The notes: generated by a model not told the origin, from the sequence alone. Positions 39,659 through 49,792 are shown, counted from the first letter of the stretch. The stretch is DNA of 52,627 bases from a bacterium (GCA_024226315.1 JAAELT010000181.1:1-52627), one strand, 5' to 3'. Translations and numbers: made by a program.

Positions 39659-42100
39659 ATGGCGCATTCATGGTTGTTGCTGCCGGCGTTGGTTGTCGTC
39701 GCCGCGTTGGTGCAGGTCGTCCTGGTTGGCCTGGCCCGAGGCCTCGGCCGCCGCCTGTCACGCGGAGCGATGGTGGCCGGTGTGCTGGTGCCGCTGCTTT
39801 TCCTGGCACCCTGGTGGAGCGGCCGGATCGCCCTCGCTCCTCTCGGTGTTCTCGCTAACCAGACGCCAGGGGTCACCGAACGGATCGAGACGCCGCACGA
39901 CGTGCTGAACGACACGGTTCATCAGTTCTTGCCCTGGGAACGCGAGGTGCGACGGGCCTGGGGCGAAGGGCGCTTGCCGCTGTGGTCCGACACGCTCGAC
40001 GGCGGCAGCTCGCCCTGGGTCAACCCCCAGGCAGGCGTCCTGTCGCCGATCGCCATGGCGTCGCGGGCGTTGCCGTTCGAGGCGTTTCTGCTGGTGACGT
40101 TGTTCCTGAAGCTGATGGTGGCGATCGAGGGTTGCTGGCTGCTGTGCCGGGTGCTGGGTGCAGGGCACCGCGCGGCCCTGCTGGGTGCGGTGTCTTTCGC
40201 GCTCGGCGGCGGCATGATCGGCTGGGCGCTGTTTCCCCACACCCGGACCGCGGCCTGGCTGCCCTGGATGGTCGCGGCTGCGATCGTCGTGGCGCGGCGT
40301 CCGGATCGCTGGTCGATCGCTGTCACTTCGTTGACTACCGCCCTGGTCCTGCTGTCCGGACATCCCGAGACGGCTTTTGCCGGTGGCTTGCTCGCCGCTG
40401 TCTGCGGCCTGGCGATGCGCCGGCGAAGAGAGTGCCGGCGAAGAGAATGCCGGCGAGAGGTACCTTTCGCGCGGAGCTTCAGGGTGCTGGCCGTCGCCGC
40501 CGTACTCGGCTTCGGCCTGGCAGCGGTGCAGTGGGTGCCGTTTCTGGAGTATCTGCCGCATTCCCAGAGGCTCTCCGGTGAGGCGTTGGCAGGCTCGAGG
40601 CCTGTCGATCTGTTGCGTCCCGGGAGCTGGTTCATCGACGGCGGGCCCTGGGCGCTGGCGGCGCCGTTTCATCCCCATACGTTCGGCCGTCCGTACGAAG
40701 ACGGCCATCGCGGTCCTGGCAACTGGGCGGCGAGCGCGCCCCTGTACAGCGGCCTGCTGGTTGCGGCGGGCGTTCTGGTTGCCGCCTCCGGCCGGCACCG
40801 GCGGCGAGCCTGTTGGTTGCTCGGTTTCGCGCTGGTGATGTTGCTGATGGTGATCGGACCCCTCGACTCTCTCCATCATCGGTTGCCGGTGCTCCACGCC
40901 AGCAACACTTCACGGTATCTGCTCGCCGCCGCCCTGGCCCTCGCGGTCGCCGCCGCGCTGGGGTTCGACGAGATGCTGCGGCGGGCGCGGCGTGGACGCT
41001 TCGTCGCTCTGACCGGGATGGCCGCGGTGATCAGCCTGGTGGTGCCCGTCGCCCGCGGAGTGACTTGGAGCGTGCCGGTCGCTCTCCTCTGGTTGTCGCT
41101 GCTGCTGGCGATCGGCTGGCGGTTTTCCGGCGGCTGGCATGCTCGAGGACGGTGGGCACGCTGGGCGGTGATGATCCTGGTGGTGCTCCTGGATCTGGTC
41201 CCCTGGGGTCGGCGCCACCTGCCCCGAGCGCCGGCGATGGATCTCGCCGCCAACCCGGCGCTCGAGGAGCTGCACCGCGAGCTGGCTGCGGCCGGGCCGT
41301 GGCGGGCGGTGGGGGAGGGCTACACGTCCTACCCTTCCGTCCTGCCGCTGTATGGCATTGCCGACGCCCGCCCTCACAACCCGATTGCCCATGGCGATCA
41401 GGTCGCCGTGCTCGCGGCGGTGTTCGACTTCGACCCGGTGACGCAGTACTTCGCGCCCTTTCGCAACGTCGGCCACCCGCTGCTCGACTTTCTGAACGTG
41501 CGCGTGATCGTTTCACGAGGAGGTGGCGAAACACTGCCGCCCGGGCTGTCGCGCCAGAGGCGCGCCAACGAGATAACGCGGTTCGACGGCGACCGCTTCG
41601 GCGACTGGCGCTTCTACCGCAATGCGGACGCCCTGCCGCGTTTCTTCCTCGCCCGCCGGAGCGAGGCAGTGGAGCGGCGCGAGCTGTTCGGGCGGCTCCG
41701 CGGGCTGCGCGATCCGCGGACGGTGGTGCTGTCGGCGGACCAGGTTCCGAATGGGCCGGTGCGGCGCGAATGGCCTGAGGCGACGGTTCGGCTCGTCAAA
41801 GGAAATCCGGGTCACGTAGTCCTCGACGTCGGTGGTGCCGGCGAACGGCTGCTCGCTACCTCGCTTCCTCATCTCTCGGGTTGGTCCGCCCGGGTCGGGA
41901 CGCAGCGGCTCCGTCGACTTCGGATCAACGGTGCCTTCGCCGGCTTCCAGATCGGCGCCGGGGCACGCGAGGTCGAGCTGCGTTTCCGTCCGCCGGGGCT
42001 GGGCCTCGGCCTAGGCGTCACGCTGATCTCGGCCGTGGGCCTGTTGCTGCTGATCGTCTCGGGCGCTCGCGTCCGGCGGGCTGCCATCCACACCTCCTGA
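39659..42100 (+). CDS. YfhO-family multi-pass membrane protein
   Basis: 813 aa starting MAHSWLLLPALVV. About 11-13 membrane helices fill the first two thirds, with large loops holding DVLNDTVHQFLPWEREVRRAW and SPWVNPQAGVLSPI, typical of YfhO/GT-C-like glycosyltransferase-fold proteins. A soluble C-terminal part (DFLNVRVIVSRGGGE, RFFLARRSEAVE, GHVVLDVGGAGERLLATSLPHLSGWSARV, the usual YfhO Ig-like end) precedes a last helix. YfhO of Bacillus glycosylates lipoteichoic acid; in Gram-negatives the acceptor is unknown and an undecaprenyl-phosphate sugar donor is likely. A cytoplasmic loop contains a 15-bp tandem repeat giving RRRECRRRECRRE. The gene overlaps nothing and is divergent from torD. Confidence 0.82.
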   Translation: MAHSWLLLPALVVVAALVQVVLVGLARGLGRRLSRGAMVAGVLVPLLFLAPWWSGRIALAPLGVLANQTPGVTERIETPHDVLNDTVHQFLPWEREVRRAWGEGRLPLWSDTLDGGSSPWVNPQAGVLSPIAMASRALPFEAFLLVTLFLKLMVAIEGCWLLCRVLGAGHRAALLGAVSFALGGGMIGWALFPHTRTAAWLPWMVAAAIVVARRPDRWSIAVTSLTTALVLLSGHPETAFAGGLLAAVCGLAMRRRRECRRRECRREVPFARSFRVLAVAAVLGFGLAAVQWVPFLEYLPHSQRLSGEALAGSRPVDLLRPGSWFIDGGPWALAAPFHPHTFGRPYEDGHRGPGNWAASAPLYSGLLVAAGVLVAASGRHRRRACWLLGFALVMLLMVIGPLDSLHHRLPVLHASNTSRYLLAAALALAVAAALGFDEMLRRARRGRFVALTGMAAVISLVVPVARGVTWSVPVALLWLSLLLAIGWRFSGGWHARGRWARWAVMILVVLLDLVPWGRRHLPRAPAMDLAANPALEELHRELAAAGPWRAVGEGYTSYPSVLPLYGIADARPHNPIAHGDQVAVLAAVFDFDPVTQYFAPFRNVGHPLLDFLNVRVIVSRGGGETLPPGLSRQRRANEITRFDGDRFGDWRFYRNADALPRFFLARRSEAVERRELFGRLRGLRDPRTVVLSADQVPNGPVRREWPEATVRLVKGNPGHVVLDVGGAGERLLATSLPHLSGWSARVGTQRLRRLRINGAFAGFQIGAGAREVELRFRPPGLGLGLGVTLISAVGLLLLIVSGARVRRAAIHTS

Positions 42101-42169
42101 GGGCCGGTCGGGACAGACATGGCAACATCGACGCTAGCGGTACGTATTGCCAACGGGAGGGGAGGCTCC

Positions 42170-45100
42170 ATGTACGGCGACGGATTTCCCGGCAAGAGAA
42201 GGCGGAGATGGGTGCGGCTCGCGCTCGCGCTGTGGGTGATCTTCGCTCCGGCGGCTCTGGCGCAGCCGGAGAAGATCAAGTTCGACCGGCTCTCGATCGA
42301 CCAGGGGCTGTCGCAGGCTTCGGGCAATGCCATCCTCGAGGATCGCCAGGGTTTCCTGTGGATCGGTACCCAGGACGGCCTCAATCGCTGGGACGGCTAC
42401 GAGCTCGAGATCTTCAAGCGCGACCCGCTCGACGAGGCGTCGCTGGCCGACAACTTCATCGTCAATCTGTGGGAAGACTCACACGGCCTGATCTGGGTCT
42501 TCCACGCCGGCGGACGGGCGCTGACGTTGCTCGACCCGGCGCGCCGCAGCTTCCGCCGGCTGGCGCACGATCCGGACGAGCTCCGGTCCCTCGGAGGAGC
42601 GGCCCGGTTCCTCAACGCCAACGCCGTCTTCGAGGACGAGCGTGGCCGGGTCTGGTTGGGGACGATCGGCGGCGGCATCGAGCTGATCGATCGCGCCACC
42701 TGGCAGGTGGAGCACCTACGCCACGATCCGGAAGATCCCGAATCGCTGGCTCACGACGAGGTCAACCGGTTTCTGGTGACCGGCAACGGCGAGCTGTGGA
42801 TCGCCACCGACGGCGGGTTGCAGCGCCGCCACCCGCCGTCGCCCGCCGGTCACGAGCGGTTCGACACCTTCGTCCACGATCCGGAGAATCCCACGAGCTT
42901 GCCCGAGGGTGACGTGATCGGCCTGCTCGAGGACCCCGACGGCAGGTTGTGGGTAGGCGCCACCAGGGGTTTCGCCCGCTTCGACCCAGATCAGGGGACC
43001 TTCGAGCGTTTTCTCGAGGGCGATGACTACCCGGAGGTAGCCGAAGGAGACGGCGCCGGGGATCCGTTCGCGTTCCCGGGAATCATCGATCGCCGCGGCT
43101 GGTTATGGGTCGGCACCCGCGCGGGCGCCTCGGTGTTCGATCGAGAGACCGGTCGATTCCGTCACTATCGTCCCGACCCCGACGACCCCTACAGTCTCAG
43201 CGGCCGATTCGTTCAGGACGTCCACGAAGACTCGACCGGCGACCTGTGGCTGGCGACCAATCGGGGCCTCAGCCGCTACTCGCCGGAGCAGGACGCCTTC
43301 GACGTCTACGTCCACGATCCGGCGGACCCCCGCAGTCTGGGCGACGATCTGGTCAACGGCATCTACGAGAGCCGTTCCGGCATTCTCTGGTTCGGCACCT
43401 TCAGTGGCGGCGTCTCGAGCTTCAGCCGCGCCAAGCACAAGTTCGCCCACGTCGCCCGCGACCCGCGCGACTCCTCGGGCCTCTCCGAGGACACCGTGTT
43501 CACGATCCTGATCGACCGCCAGGGCACCCTGTGGATCGGCACCCAGCAGGGAGGGCTGCACCGGTACGACGAGGATCAACGTCGCGTGGTCGAGCGCTAC
43601 TTTCGCGACCCCGGCGGCCCCCGCGACATGGGCAGCGACTACGCCCAGGTGCTCTACGAAGACTCGGCCGGCCGGTTCTGGGTCGGCACCGGGGGTGGCG
43701 GTCTGGTGCTGATCGATCGCGAGCGAGGCCGCGTCGCGCGGCGCTACACCCATGATCCGGACGACGACAGCTCGCTCTCCAGCGATGGCGTGTCGGCACT
43801 CCACGAGGACTCAGGAGGCACCTTCTGGCTCGCCACCAACAACGGCGTCGACATCCTCGATCGCGAGACGGGTCGCTTCGAGCGCCTGGAGCACGATCCG
43901 GAGAATCCGGACCGCAGCCTGCCGCAGACGCGGATCCGCTGGTTCCACGAAGACCGTAAGGGCCGGTTCTGGCTGGGCACCCGGGCCGGGCTCTGTCTGC
44001 TGGACCGGGAGAGCCGCGAGGTGAGCTGTCACCGCCACGATCCGGCCGACCCGGTCAGCCTCAGCCACGACAGCGTCATGGACCTGTGGGAGGCGCCGGA
44101 CGGCACGTTCTGGATCGCCACCTACGGCGGTGGGCTGAACCATTTCGATCCCGAGACCGGCACCGCCAGCCACCTGACGATGCGCGAGGGGCTGCCCAAC
44201 GATTCGCTCTACAGCGTGCTGCCCGACGGCAATGGGTATCTGTGGCTGGCCAGCAATCATGGCCTCAGCCGGTTCCACCCGCACACCCGCGACATCCGCA
44301 GCTACGACGTCGAGGACGGGTTGCAGTCAAACGAGTTCAACGACCGCGCTTTCTTCGCCAGCGACGACGGCGAGCTGTTTTTCGGTGGTATCCACGGCTT
44401 CAACCGTTTCCGCCCGGAAGAGATCGCCCCGGGCTCCTACGTGCCGCCGGTGGTGCTCACCCGTTTCAACACCCTCGGACGTCGAGCCCGCACCGTCCGT
44501 TCCCTGGAGTTGCTCGACGAGGTGGTGGTGTCGTTCCGCGACCTGGTGTTCTCCTTCGAGTTCGCGGCCCTCGACTACTCGAGCCCCGAGCGCAACCGCT
44601 ACGCCTACCGGCTGGAGGGCTTCGACGAAGACTGGGTCGACAGCGGCGGCCGCCGCTTCGCCAGCTACACCAACCTCGACGGCGGCACCTACACGTTCCG
44701 GGTCAAGGGCACCAGCTCCGACGGCGTGTGGAACGAGGAGGGCGCGGCGATCCGCGTGGTGGTGGTGCCGCCGCCTTGGAAGACCTGGTGGGCCTACAGC
44801 TTCTACGTGCTGATGGCGGCGTCCGGCGTGCTGGGGTACGTGCGCATCAAGACGATCGCCCAGGAGCGCGAGGTCGAGAGCCACCGCCAGGAAGCGCGGC
44901 GGCTGAAGCAGCTCGACCGCATGAAGGACGACTTCCTGGCCAACACCTCGCACGAGCTGCGCACGCCCCTGAACGGCATCATCGGCATCTCCGAATCGCT
45001 ACTCGACGGCGCCGGTGGCGAGCTCTCGAAGGCGACCCGCGAAAACCTGGTGATGGTGGCCTCGAGCGGTCGGCGGCTGTCGCACCTGGTCGACGACATC

Positions 45101-46912
45101 CTGGACTTCTCGAAGCTGAGGAACCACGAGATCGTGCTGCGGCGTCACCCGGTGGCTCTGCGCGAGTTGGTGGAGATCACCCTCACCCTGAGCCGGCCGC
45201 TGCTCGGCGGGCGCGACCTCGAGCTGCGCAACGACGTCGCCGCCGACCTGGCCGAAGTGGATGCCGACGAGGACCGTCTGCAGCAGATCCTCCACAACCT
45301 GGTGGGCAACGCCATCAAGTTCACCCGCTCGGGCCACATCGCCGTCTCGGCGCGCCCGGTCGGCGGAGGCGAGCAGCTCGAGGTGGCGGTGGAAGACACC
45401 GGCGTCGGCATCCCACCCGAGAAGCTGGACCGCATCTTCGAGTCCTTTCAGCAGGCGGACGCCTCCTCGGCCCGGGAGTTCGGCGGCACCGGCCTGGGGC
45501 TGACCATCACCCGACGCCTGGTCGAGCTGCACGGCGGCACCGTCGGCGTGTCGTCGACGCCCGGCGAGGGCTCGCGGTTCACCTTCACCCTGCCAGTCTG
45601 GAGCGGAGACGGCGAGGAGCGGCCGGAACCGTCGCGCTCGCAGCAGCTCTCTCGGGTGAGGGACGTGGCGCCGGCACTCGGCCTCGTGGATCTGGGCGAC
45701 GCGGCCGCCGAGGCATCGGTTGCCGAGGCGGCGGCGCGGCCTCTGGCCCTTGCCAGCGTCGGCGCGGGCGGGAATGGGTCCGGCGGTCAGATCCTGTGCG
45801 TCGACGACGAGCCGATCAACCTCCAGGTGCTCGAGAACCTGCTCGGTCTCGAGGGCTACGCCATCCGGCGCGCCAATGACGGTCCGGAGTGTCTGGAGTT
45901 GCTGGGCCAGGGCTACCTGCCCGATCTCGTGCTGCTCGACGTCATGATGCCGCGGATGACCGGTTTCGAGGTGGCGCGCCGGATCCGGCAAGAACACTCC
46001 GCGCATCGTCTGCCGATCCTCCTGGTCACAGCCAAGAACCAGGTCTCAGATCTGGTCGAGGGTCTCTCCTCGGGCGCCAACGACTATCTTTCCAAGCCTT
46101 TCTCCAAGGAGGAACTGCTGGCGCGCGTGCGCACGCACCTCAACCTGTCGCGGGCGCACACCGTGGAGGCGGAGCACGAGAGGAAGACCGAGGAGATGAA
46201 ACAGGCGCGGGCGATTCAGCTCTCGTTGCTGCCCAAGGCGCCGCCCGAGATCCCCTACCTGGAGCTCGCCGCCTATCTCGAAACCGCCACCGAAGTGGGC
46301 GGCGACTATTACGACTTTTTCCCTCAGCCCGACGGCGCTCTCTACATCGTCACCGGCGATGCTACCGGCCACGGCATCTCGGCCGGCATGATGGTGTCGA
46401 TGACCAAGTCGGCGCTCAAGGCGCTCGAGGTGCAGTCGCCCCACATGTTGCTGCAGCAGCTCAACTCGGTGCTGCGCGCCGTCGATCTCTCGCGCATGCA
46501 GATGGCGCTCAACGTCGTGTACATCACCGAGCACGAGGTGGCGATCTCTTCGGCCGCCATGCCCCCGGCCTTCCTCTACCGGGCCGCCGACGGGCAGGCC
46601 GAGGAGATCCTGATCCCGGGTCTGCCGCTGGGCTCTCTACCCGAGATCGAATACGAGCTGCGGATCTTCGACCTTCGCCCCGGCGACGCCCTGGTGCTGC
46701 TCTCCGACGGCCTGCCCGAGCTGATCCAGCAGCAGGGCAGCGAAGACGGCTATGCGGTCGTCGGGCAGACGGTCGAGAGCCACGGCCATGGCTCGGCCCG
46801 CGAGATCCTCGACTCGTTGACCGCGCTGGCCGAGAACGGCAACGGCGCCACGAACGGCGAGTCTCGCCTGCTCGACGACGACGTGACGATGGTGGTGGTC
46901 AAGCGGCGGTGA
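42170..46912 (+). CDS. Hybrid sensor kinase: two-component propeller, HisKA/HATPase, receiver and SpoIIE-type PP2C phosphatase
   Basis: The start is [14 protein letters not shown], with GGGAGGGGAGG just upstream; 1580 aa. A signal peptide ends ALAQ. About 14 two-component-regulator propeller repeats ([24 protein letters not shown] and similar) fill 30-740. A Y_Y_Y domain follows ([17 protein letters not shown]), then a membrane helix ([19 protein letters not shown]). The cytoplasmic part has HisKA ([17 protein letters not shown], His about 926), HATPase ([31 protein letters not shown]), a receiver ([24 protein letters not shown], Asp about 1256, SKPF) and a PP2C-like phosphatase ([35 protein letters not shown]). 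Ligand sensing in the periplasm would thus end in serine dephosphorylation, as with RsbU partners, rather than in a DNA-binding domain. Confidence 0.92.
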   Translation: MYGDGFPGKRRRRWVRLALALWVIFAPAALAQPEKIKFDRLSIDQGLSQASGNAILEDRQGFLWIGTQDGLNRWDGYELEIFKRDPLDEASLADNFIVNLWEDSHGLIWVFHAGGRALTLLDPARRSFRRLAHDPDELRSLGGAARFLNANAVFEDERGRVWLGTIGGGIELIDRATWQVEHLRHDPEDPESLAHDEVNRFLVTGNGELWIATDGGLQRRHPPSPAGHERFDTFVHDPENPTSLPEGDVIGLLEDPDGRLWVGATRGFARFDPDQGTFERFLEGDDYPEVAEGDGAGDPFAFPGIIDRRGWLWVGTRAGASVFDRETGRFRHYRPDPDDPYSLSGRFVQDVHEDSTGDLWLATNRGLSRYSPEQDAFDVYVHDPADPRSLGDDLVNGIYESRSGILWFGTFSGGVSSFSRAKHKFAHVARDPRDSSGLSEDTVFTILIDRQGTLWIGTQQGGLHRYDEDQRRVVERYFRDPGGPRDMGSDYAQVLYEDSAGRFWVGTGGGGLVLIDRERGRVARRYTHDPDDDSSLSSDGVSALHEDSGGTFWLATNNGVDILDRETGRFERLEHDPENPDRSLPQTRIRWFHEDRKGRFWLGTRAGLCLLDRESREVSCHRHDPADPVSLSHDSVMDLWEAPDGTFWIATYGGGLNHFDPETGTASHLTMREGLPNDSLYSVLPDGNGYLWLASNHGLSRFHPHTRDIRSYDVEDGLQSNEFNDRAFFASDDGELFFGGIHGFNRFRPEEIAPGSYVPPVVLTRFNTLGRRARTVRSLELLDEVVVSFRDLVFSFEFAALDYSSPERNRYAYRLEGFDEDWVDSGGRRFASYTNLDGGTYTFRVKGTSSDGVWNEEGAAIRVVVVPPPWKTWWAYSFYVLMAASGVLGYVRIKTIAQEREVESHRQEARRLKQLDRMKDDFLANTSHELRTPLNGIIGISESLLDGAGGELSKATRENLVMVASSGRRLSHLVDDILDFSKLRNHEIVLRRHPVALRELVEITLTLSRPLLGGRDLELRNDVAADLAEVDADEDRLQQILHNLVGNAIKFTRSGHIAVSARPVGGGEQLEVAVEDTGVGIPPEKLDRIFESFQQADASSAREFGGTGLGLTITRRLVELHGGTVGVSSTPGEGSRFTFTLPVWSGDGEERPEPSRSQQLSRVRDVAPALGLVDLGDAAAEASVAEAAARPLALASVGAGGNGSGGQILCVDDEPINLQVLENLLGLEGYAIRRANDGPECLELLGQGYLPDLVLLDVMMPRMTGFEVARRIRQEHSAHRLPILLVTAKNQVSDLVEGLSSGANDYLSKPFSKEELLARVRTHLNLSRAHTVEAEHERKTEEMKQARAIQLSLLPKAPPEIPYLELAAYLETATEVGGDYYDFFPQPDGALYIVTGDATGHGISAGMMVSMTKSALKALEVQSPHMLLQQLNSVLRAVDLSRMQMALNVVYITEHEVAISSAAMPPAFLYRAADGQAEEILIPGLPLGSLPEIEYELRIFDLRPGDALVLLSDGLPELIQQQGSEDGYAVVGQTVESHGHGSAREILDSLTALAENGNGATNGESRLLDDDVTMVVVKRR

Positions 46913-46944
46913 TCTCGGGCCACCGTCAACTCACGCCCACGGGC

Positions 46945-46998
46945 GTGTTCGAACGGCTGGCCAAGAAGGCCCAGCGCGAGATCCGGGCCGCCGTTTAG
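46945..46998 (+). pseudogene. C-terminal scrap of a MmcQ/YjbR-family gene
   Basis: The codons VFERLAKKAQREIRAAV and a stop repeat the end of the intact MmcQ/YjbR protein at 49267-49632, which reads LVFERLTKKAQREIRGDDPARA. The two DNA pieces agree closely over about 45 bases. Nothing of the remaining gene precedes it; the hybrid kinase ends 32 bp earlier. It is probably the leftover of a duplication or recombination. Confidence 0.75.
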
Positions 46999-47033
46999 GC
47001 TGGTGTTTTGGGGCCTGGTGTAGACTTACTGGC

Positions 47034-47249
47034 ATGGTGGTCGATCTGACAGCAAGCGTCGAGGAGCAATTGCGCGATCTCGCTTCGAGGCAAGGTCGGG
47101 ATATCGGCGTGCTCGTCGAAGAAGCCCTTCTCAGGTACCTCGAAGTCGCCGCCATCACCGATTTGAACCCCACCGATGTAGCCGAGGCCCAGGTTGCTCT
47201 GATCGACGAGCTCGATGACATTCCCGAGTGGAAGGACATCGGTGCGTGA
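47034..47249 (+). CDS. Antitoxin of a MazF-like pair
   Basis: A 71-aa protein, MVVDLTASVEEQLRDLASRQGR then DIGVLVEEALLRYLEVAAI: a beta strand and two helices of ribbon-helix-helix type, followed by an acidic tail (LIDELDDIPEWKD) suited to capping the toxin. It overlaps the toxin gene by four bases (GTGA). It shares the general plan, not the sequence, of the antitoxin at 31430. A promoter is expected in the 35 bp after the YjbR scrap, but none is clear. Confidence 0.8.
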   Translation: MVVDLTASVEEQLRDLASRQGRDIGVLVEEALLRYLEVAAITDLNPTDVAEAQVALIDELDDIPEWKDIGA

Positions 47250-47560
47250 GGCGCGCGGAAATCTGGTGGGCTGAGCTGCCTCCGCCGGTCGGCAGCAGAC
47301 CGGTAGTGATCCTGACCAGGAACGCCGTCTTGCACTCGATTGGGTCGATCGTCGTGGCCCTCGTGACCCGAACCGTCCGCGGCCTTCCGACAGAAGTCGT
47401 GCTGGGACGCCGCCAGGGGCTGTCCTCGCGATGCGTGGCGAATCTGGACAACATCCTTACCGTGCCACGTCAGCGCTTGAAGCGGATGATGGGGACATGC
47501 GGTCCCGCAAAGGTGGAAGAGCTCGACCAGGCCATCAAGGCTGCCCTCGAACTGACTTGA
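47246..47560 (+). CDS. MazF/PemK-family endoribonuclease toxin
   Basis: GTG start in the GTGA overlap; 104 aa. It has the MazF fold motifs AEIWWAELPPPVGSRPVVILTRN, GSIVVALVTRTVRGLPTEVVLGRRQGL and SRCVANLDNILTVPRQRL, closely parallel to the toxin at 31064 (both have TEVVLG/QEVRVG, GRRxGL and NLDN). The catalytic Arg and the loop threonines are present, so it is probably active. The last helix (AKVEELDQAIKAALELT) is intact. Repeat-rich, gene-free DNA follows. Confidence 0.88.
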   Translation: MRRAEIWWAELPPPVGSRPVVILTRNAVLHSIGSIVVALVTRTVRGLPTEVVLGRRQGLSSRCVANLDNILTVPRQRLKRMMGTCGPAKVEELDQAIKAALELT

Positions 47561-48186
47561 CTCGTTCGTAGCTGGCTCGGCGGTGATGCTCGTGTCCCTA
47601 CGGTTCGCACCCGACCGCCGTCCGTCGCAACAACTGTGTTACTCCGGCGTGACGTGGCCGCGAGCCGTTCCGCGCGCTGAAACCGCGCGCGACGGCTCTG
47701 TAAGTGGTGCGTCACGTGTGTCTCCGGTGAGACGTGACCGCCAACCGTGCGGCGCGCCGAATCCGCGCGAGACGGCTCGGTGAGCCGTACGTCACGTGTT
47801 CCTCCGGTGAGACGTGACCGCGAGCCGTTGCGCGCGCCGAATCCGCGCGAGATGGCTCCGCGAGCCGGTCGGCCCGTGTTTTCGCGGAAAGAGGCGCTGC
47901 TCATCTGGGACAAGGGCGTTTTCGCGGAGAGACGCTCGTCCCAGTTGGACGTCACGTCTTTCTTGCGGAACACGTGGCGCCTATTTGAAGGAGCCTTATT
48001 TTTCGAGATACGGCCTGGTTCGAGGGCGGACAGCCCTGCATTGGCGAAATAGCCGGACTGTCCCAGACGGGGCAAGACGCCTTTTCGCCGAGAAGCCCGG
48101 TCGTCCCGGCTCGGGGCCATCCGCTGCCGACCCGGCCGCCGCAGCCGAGCACCGCGCCCCGGAAGCTGCCGCCGCCTGGACCGGGC
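47561..48186. other. Gene-free, repeat- and hairpin-rich region
   Basis: Six hundred bases without a credible gene. They hold the 3 x 80-bp repeat (listed separately). Beyond it lie related motifs: gttttcgcgga with a following agaggcgct or gagacgct appears at about 47877 and 47920, and an inverted partner (gacgccttttcgccgagaa) at about 48078. A long minus-strand frame across this area is Arg/Ser-rich and follows the repeats, so I do not call it. Confidence 0.6.
47651..47890. repeat. Three tandem 80-bp units with internal hairpins
   Basis: The word gacgtg recurs at 47651, 47731 and 47811, a period of exactly 80. Units 2 and 3 agree best (gagacgtgaccgc, gcgcgccgaatccgcgcgaga); unit 1 is more diverged. 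Each unit border carries GTCACGT ... ACGTGAC, and unit 2 also has ACGGCTC-ggt-GAGCCGT (47772-47788), so single strands would fold. An 80-base period is not a multiple of three. Confidence 0.85.
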
Positions 48187-49179
48187 TCAAGGACAGGCGA
48201 ACGCCACGGTGTCGTTGACCGCCGGGGACGCGACACCCAGGGGATTGGTGAAGGTCCACTCCCGATCGTCGATCGTGTCGCGCACCACGATGGTGTACTC
48301 GACGTTGGTCGAAGCCGCGGCGAACACCCAGAAGTGGTCGTTCAGGTGGCAGGCGTCGAGCACCTTGACCATCAGCTCCCAGTTCTCGGGGTTGAAGAAC
48401 CAGACCAGCGCCGAGTCGTCCGAGGGCGGGCTCACCAGCTGGCCCCGGCCGTCGGCGCCGCCGAAGTCGCTCCAGGTCACCTCGATCTCGAAGCGCCCGT
48501 CGCGCACGGTGATGGGATCGGGGTAGACGCGGAACTGCGCGGTGCCGCGCGGCGGCTCGAGGACCGAGTCGTCGTACACGACCACGTCGTAGACGCCCGC
48601 CGGCAGCGGCCCGAACGGCTCGCTCTCGAGCGTGTAGATGGCCGGCGGCGCGAGGCACATGCCGGGATCCCAGGAGATCCGAATCTCGCTGCCGGCGACC
48701 TCCGGCGTACCGACCGCGGGGCACGATCCGATGCCCGTGAGCCGGAGGGTGACGGCGTCGAGCGAGGTCGGCCGATCCGGCGCCGCCTCGACCGCCACAC
48801 CCGGGTCGACAAAGAAGTCCTCGGTGGCGATGAGCTGTTCGTCCTCGGTGCCGAACACGAGGCCGACGTGCAGGGCGGTGTATTCCCCTGCCAGCAGGAT
48901 ACCGACGTCGACGACATAGGCGTACGGCGGGGTCGGGGGAGCGAGGCCGCAGGGGCCCAGGAAAACGAGCGACTCGACGCGCAGCGTCGTGTCTTCGATG
49001 GTCAGCGAGTGAAAGGCCCCCGGGTACCCGCAGCCGCCGCTGTTGGTGCCGGTCAGGATGAGCCGGATCGGAACCTCGGAAGTCGGGATCCGCGGTTCCA
49101 GGTCGATCTCGTCCTCCGCCCACGACGCCGGGGACACGAGCAGGATCAGGCCGAGTAAGAGCTTCAGTGACGAGCGCAT
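48187..49179 (-). CDS. Secreted protein with a C-terminal domain recurrent in Acidobacteria
   Basis: The 330-aa protein has a signal peptide ending PASWAEDE. The first two thirds are beta-rich (Ig-like, e.g. PIRLILTGTNSGGCG, AGVYDVVVYDDSVLEPP) with paired cysteines. The C-terminal 100 residues (DGRFEIEVTWSDFGGADGRG, SDDSALVWFFNPENWELMVK, VLDACHLNDHFWVFAAASTNVEYTI, TFTNPLGVASPAVNDTVAF) form a domain I associate with many extracellular proteins of Acidobacteria and related phyla, usually following surface repeats. No enzyme motif is seen. A role at the cell surface is likely; the function is unknown. It is divergent from the MmcQ/YjbR gene. Confidence 0.72.
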   Translation of the reverse strand: MRSSLKLLLGLILLVSPASWAEDEIDLEPRIPTSEVPIRLILTGTNSGGCGYPGAFHSLTIEDTTLRVESLVFLGPCGLAPPTPPYAYVVDVGILLAGEYTALHVGLVFGTEDEQLIATEDFFVDPGVAVEAAPDRPTSLDAVTLRLTGIGSCPAVGTPEVAGSEIRISWDPGMCLAPPAIYTLESEPFGPLPAGVYDVVVYDDSVLEPPRGTAQFRVYPDPITVRDGRFEIEVTWSDFGGADGRGQLVSPPSDDSALVWFFNPENWELMVKVLDACHLNDHFWVFAAASTNVEYTIVVRDTIDDREWTFTNPLGVASPAVNDTVAFACP

Positions 49180-49266
49180 GGCATGTCTCCCTACTTGCTA
49201 GAGTTGGATGCGTTCCCGTGCCTGATGCTATCAGAGCATGAAACTTCGATCAACTCCGCGAGCCTC

Positions 49267-49632
49267 ATGAACATCGACCAGCTTCAAGACCTCTGTCGCG
49301 GCCTGCCTGGAACCACCGAGGACCTGAAGTGGGGTGCCAACCTGGTCTTCAGCGTCGCCAGCAAGATGTACACCTTGATCAGTCTCGACGAGGAGCCGCC
49401 GCGCATCTCCTTCAAGACCGAGCCCGCGATGTTCGAGGCCCTCACCCACCAGGACGGCATCATCCCCGCCCCCTACATGGCCAGGGCCAGTTGGGTGACG
49501 CTGGAGAACGTCGGCGTGCTCCCCGAGGAGGAGTTGGAGCACCTCGTCGAGGAGTCCTACCGGCTGGTCTTCGAACGACTCACCAAGAAAGCCCAGCGGG
49601 AGATCCGGGGCGACGATCCTGCCCGGGCATGA
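49267..49632 (+). CDS. MmcQ/YjbR-family protein
   Basis: The start is MNIDQLQDLCRGLPGTTEDL; 121 aa. The family pattern is complete: the N-terminal helix and LPGTTEDLKWGANLVFSV, MYTLISLDEEPPRISFKTEP, MFEALTHQDGIIPAPYMARASWVTLENVGVLPEEELEHLVEESYRLV and the KKAQRE end. MmcQ/YjbR proteins are small CyaY-like folds, often annotated as DNA-binding, with no established biochemical role. An earlier in-frame start at 49183 would add a Met-rich stretch of unlikely sequence. Its final 15 codons recur as a scrap at 46945-46998. Confidence 0.88.
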   Translation: MNIDQLQDLCRGLPGTTEDLKWGANLVFSVASKMYTLISLDEEPPRISFKTEPAMFEALTHQDGIIPAPYMARASWVTLENVGVLPEEELEHLVEESYRLVFERLTKKAQREIRGDDPARA

Positions 49633-49668
49633 TCAGGCCGGCCAGGTCGCTCTTTCCCGGCGCCGATG

Positions 49669-49760
49669 AACGCCGTCAAAGCGCGGCGTGTGCAGTCGAG
49701 CGCCGCTCGGACGCCGTCAGAGCGCGGCGTGTGAGCGCAACTCTTGCCTGAACGCCGTCA
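49669..49760. repeat. Short hairpin repeats (ACGCCGTCA...CGGCGT), two and a half copies
   Basis: The word acgccgtca starts at 49670, 49710 and 49752, about 41 bases apart. In the first two copies it pairs with a cggcgt eight bases later (ACGCCG-tca(a/g)agcg-CGGCGT), giving 6-bp stems. The third copy is cut short. The elements fill the 160 bp between two convergent genes and could act as bidirectional terminators or be REP-like. Confidence 0.65.
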
Positions 49761-49792
49761 GCGTCGGAGGGGTTGGCCCAGGCCCTGGTCGG

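Noticed and set aside
47470..48120. 216-codon minus-strand frame over the 80-bp repeats
   Set aside because: Its Arg/Ser/Thr-rich sequence simply follows the repeat units and the antisense of the MazF-like gene; there is no start signal or domain.
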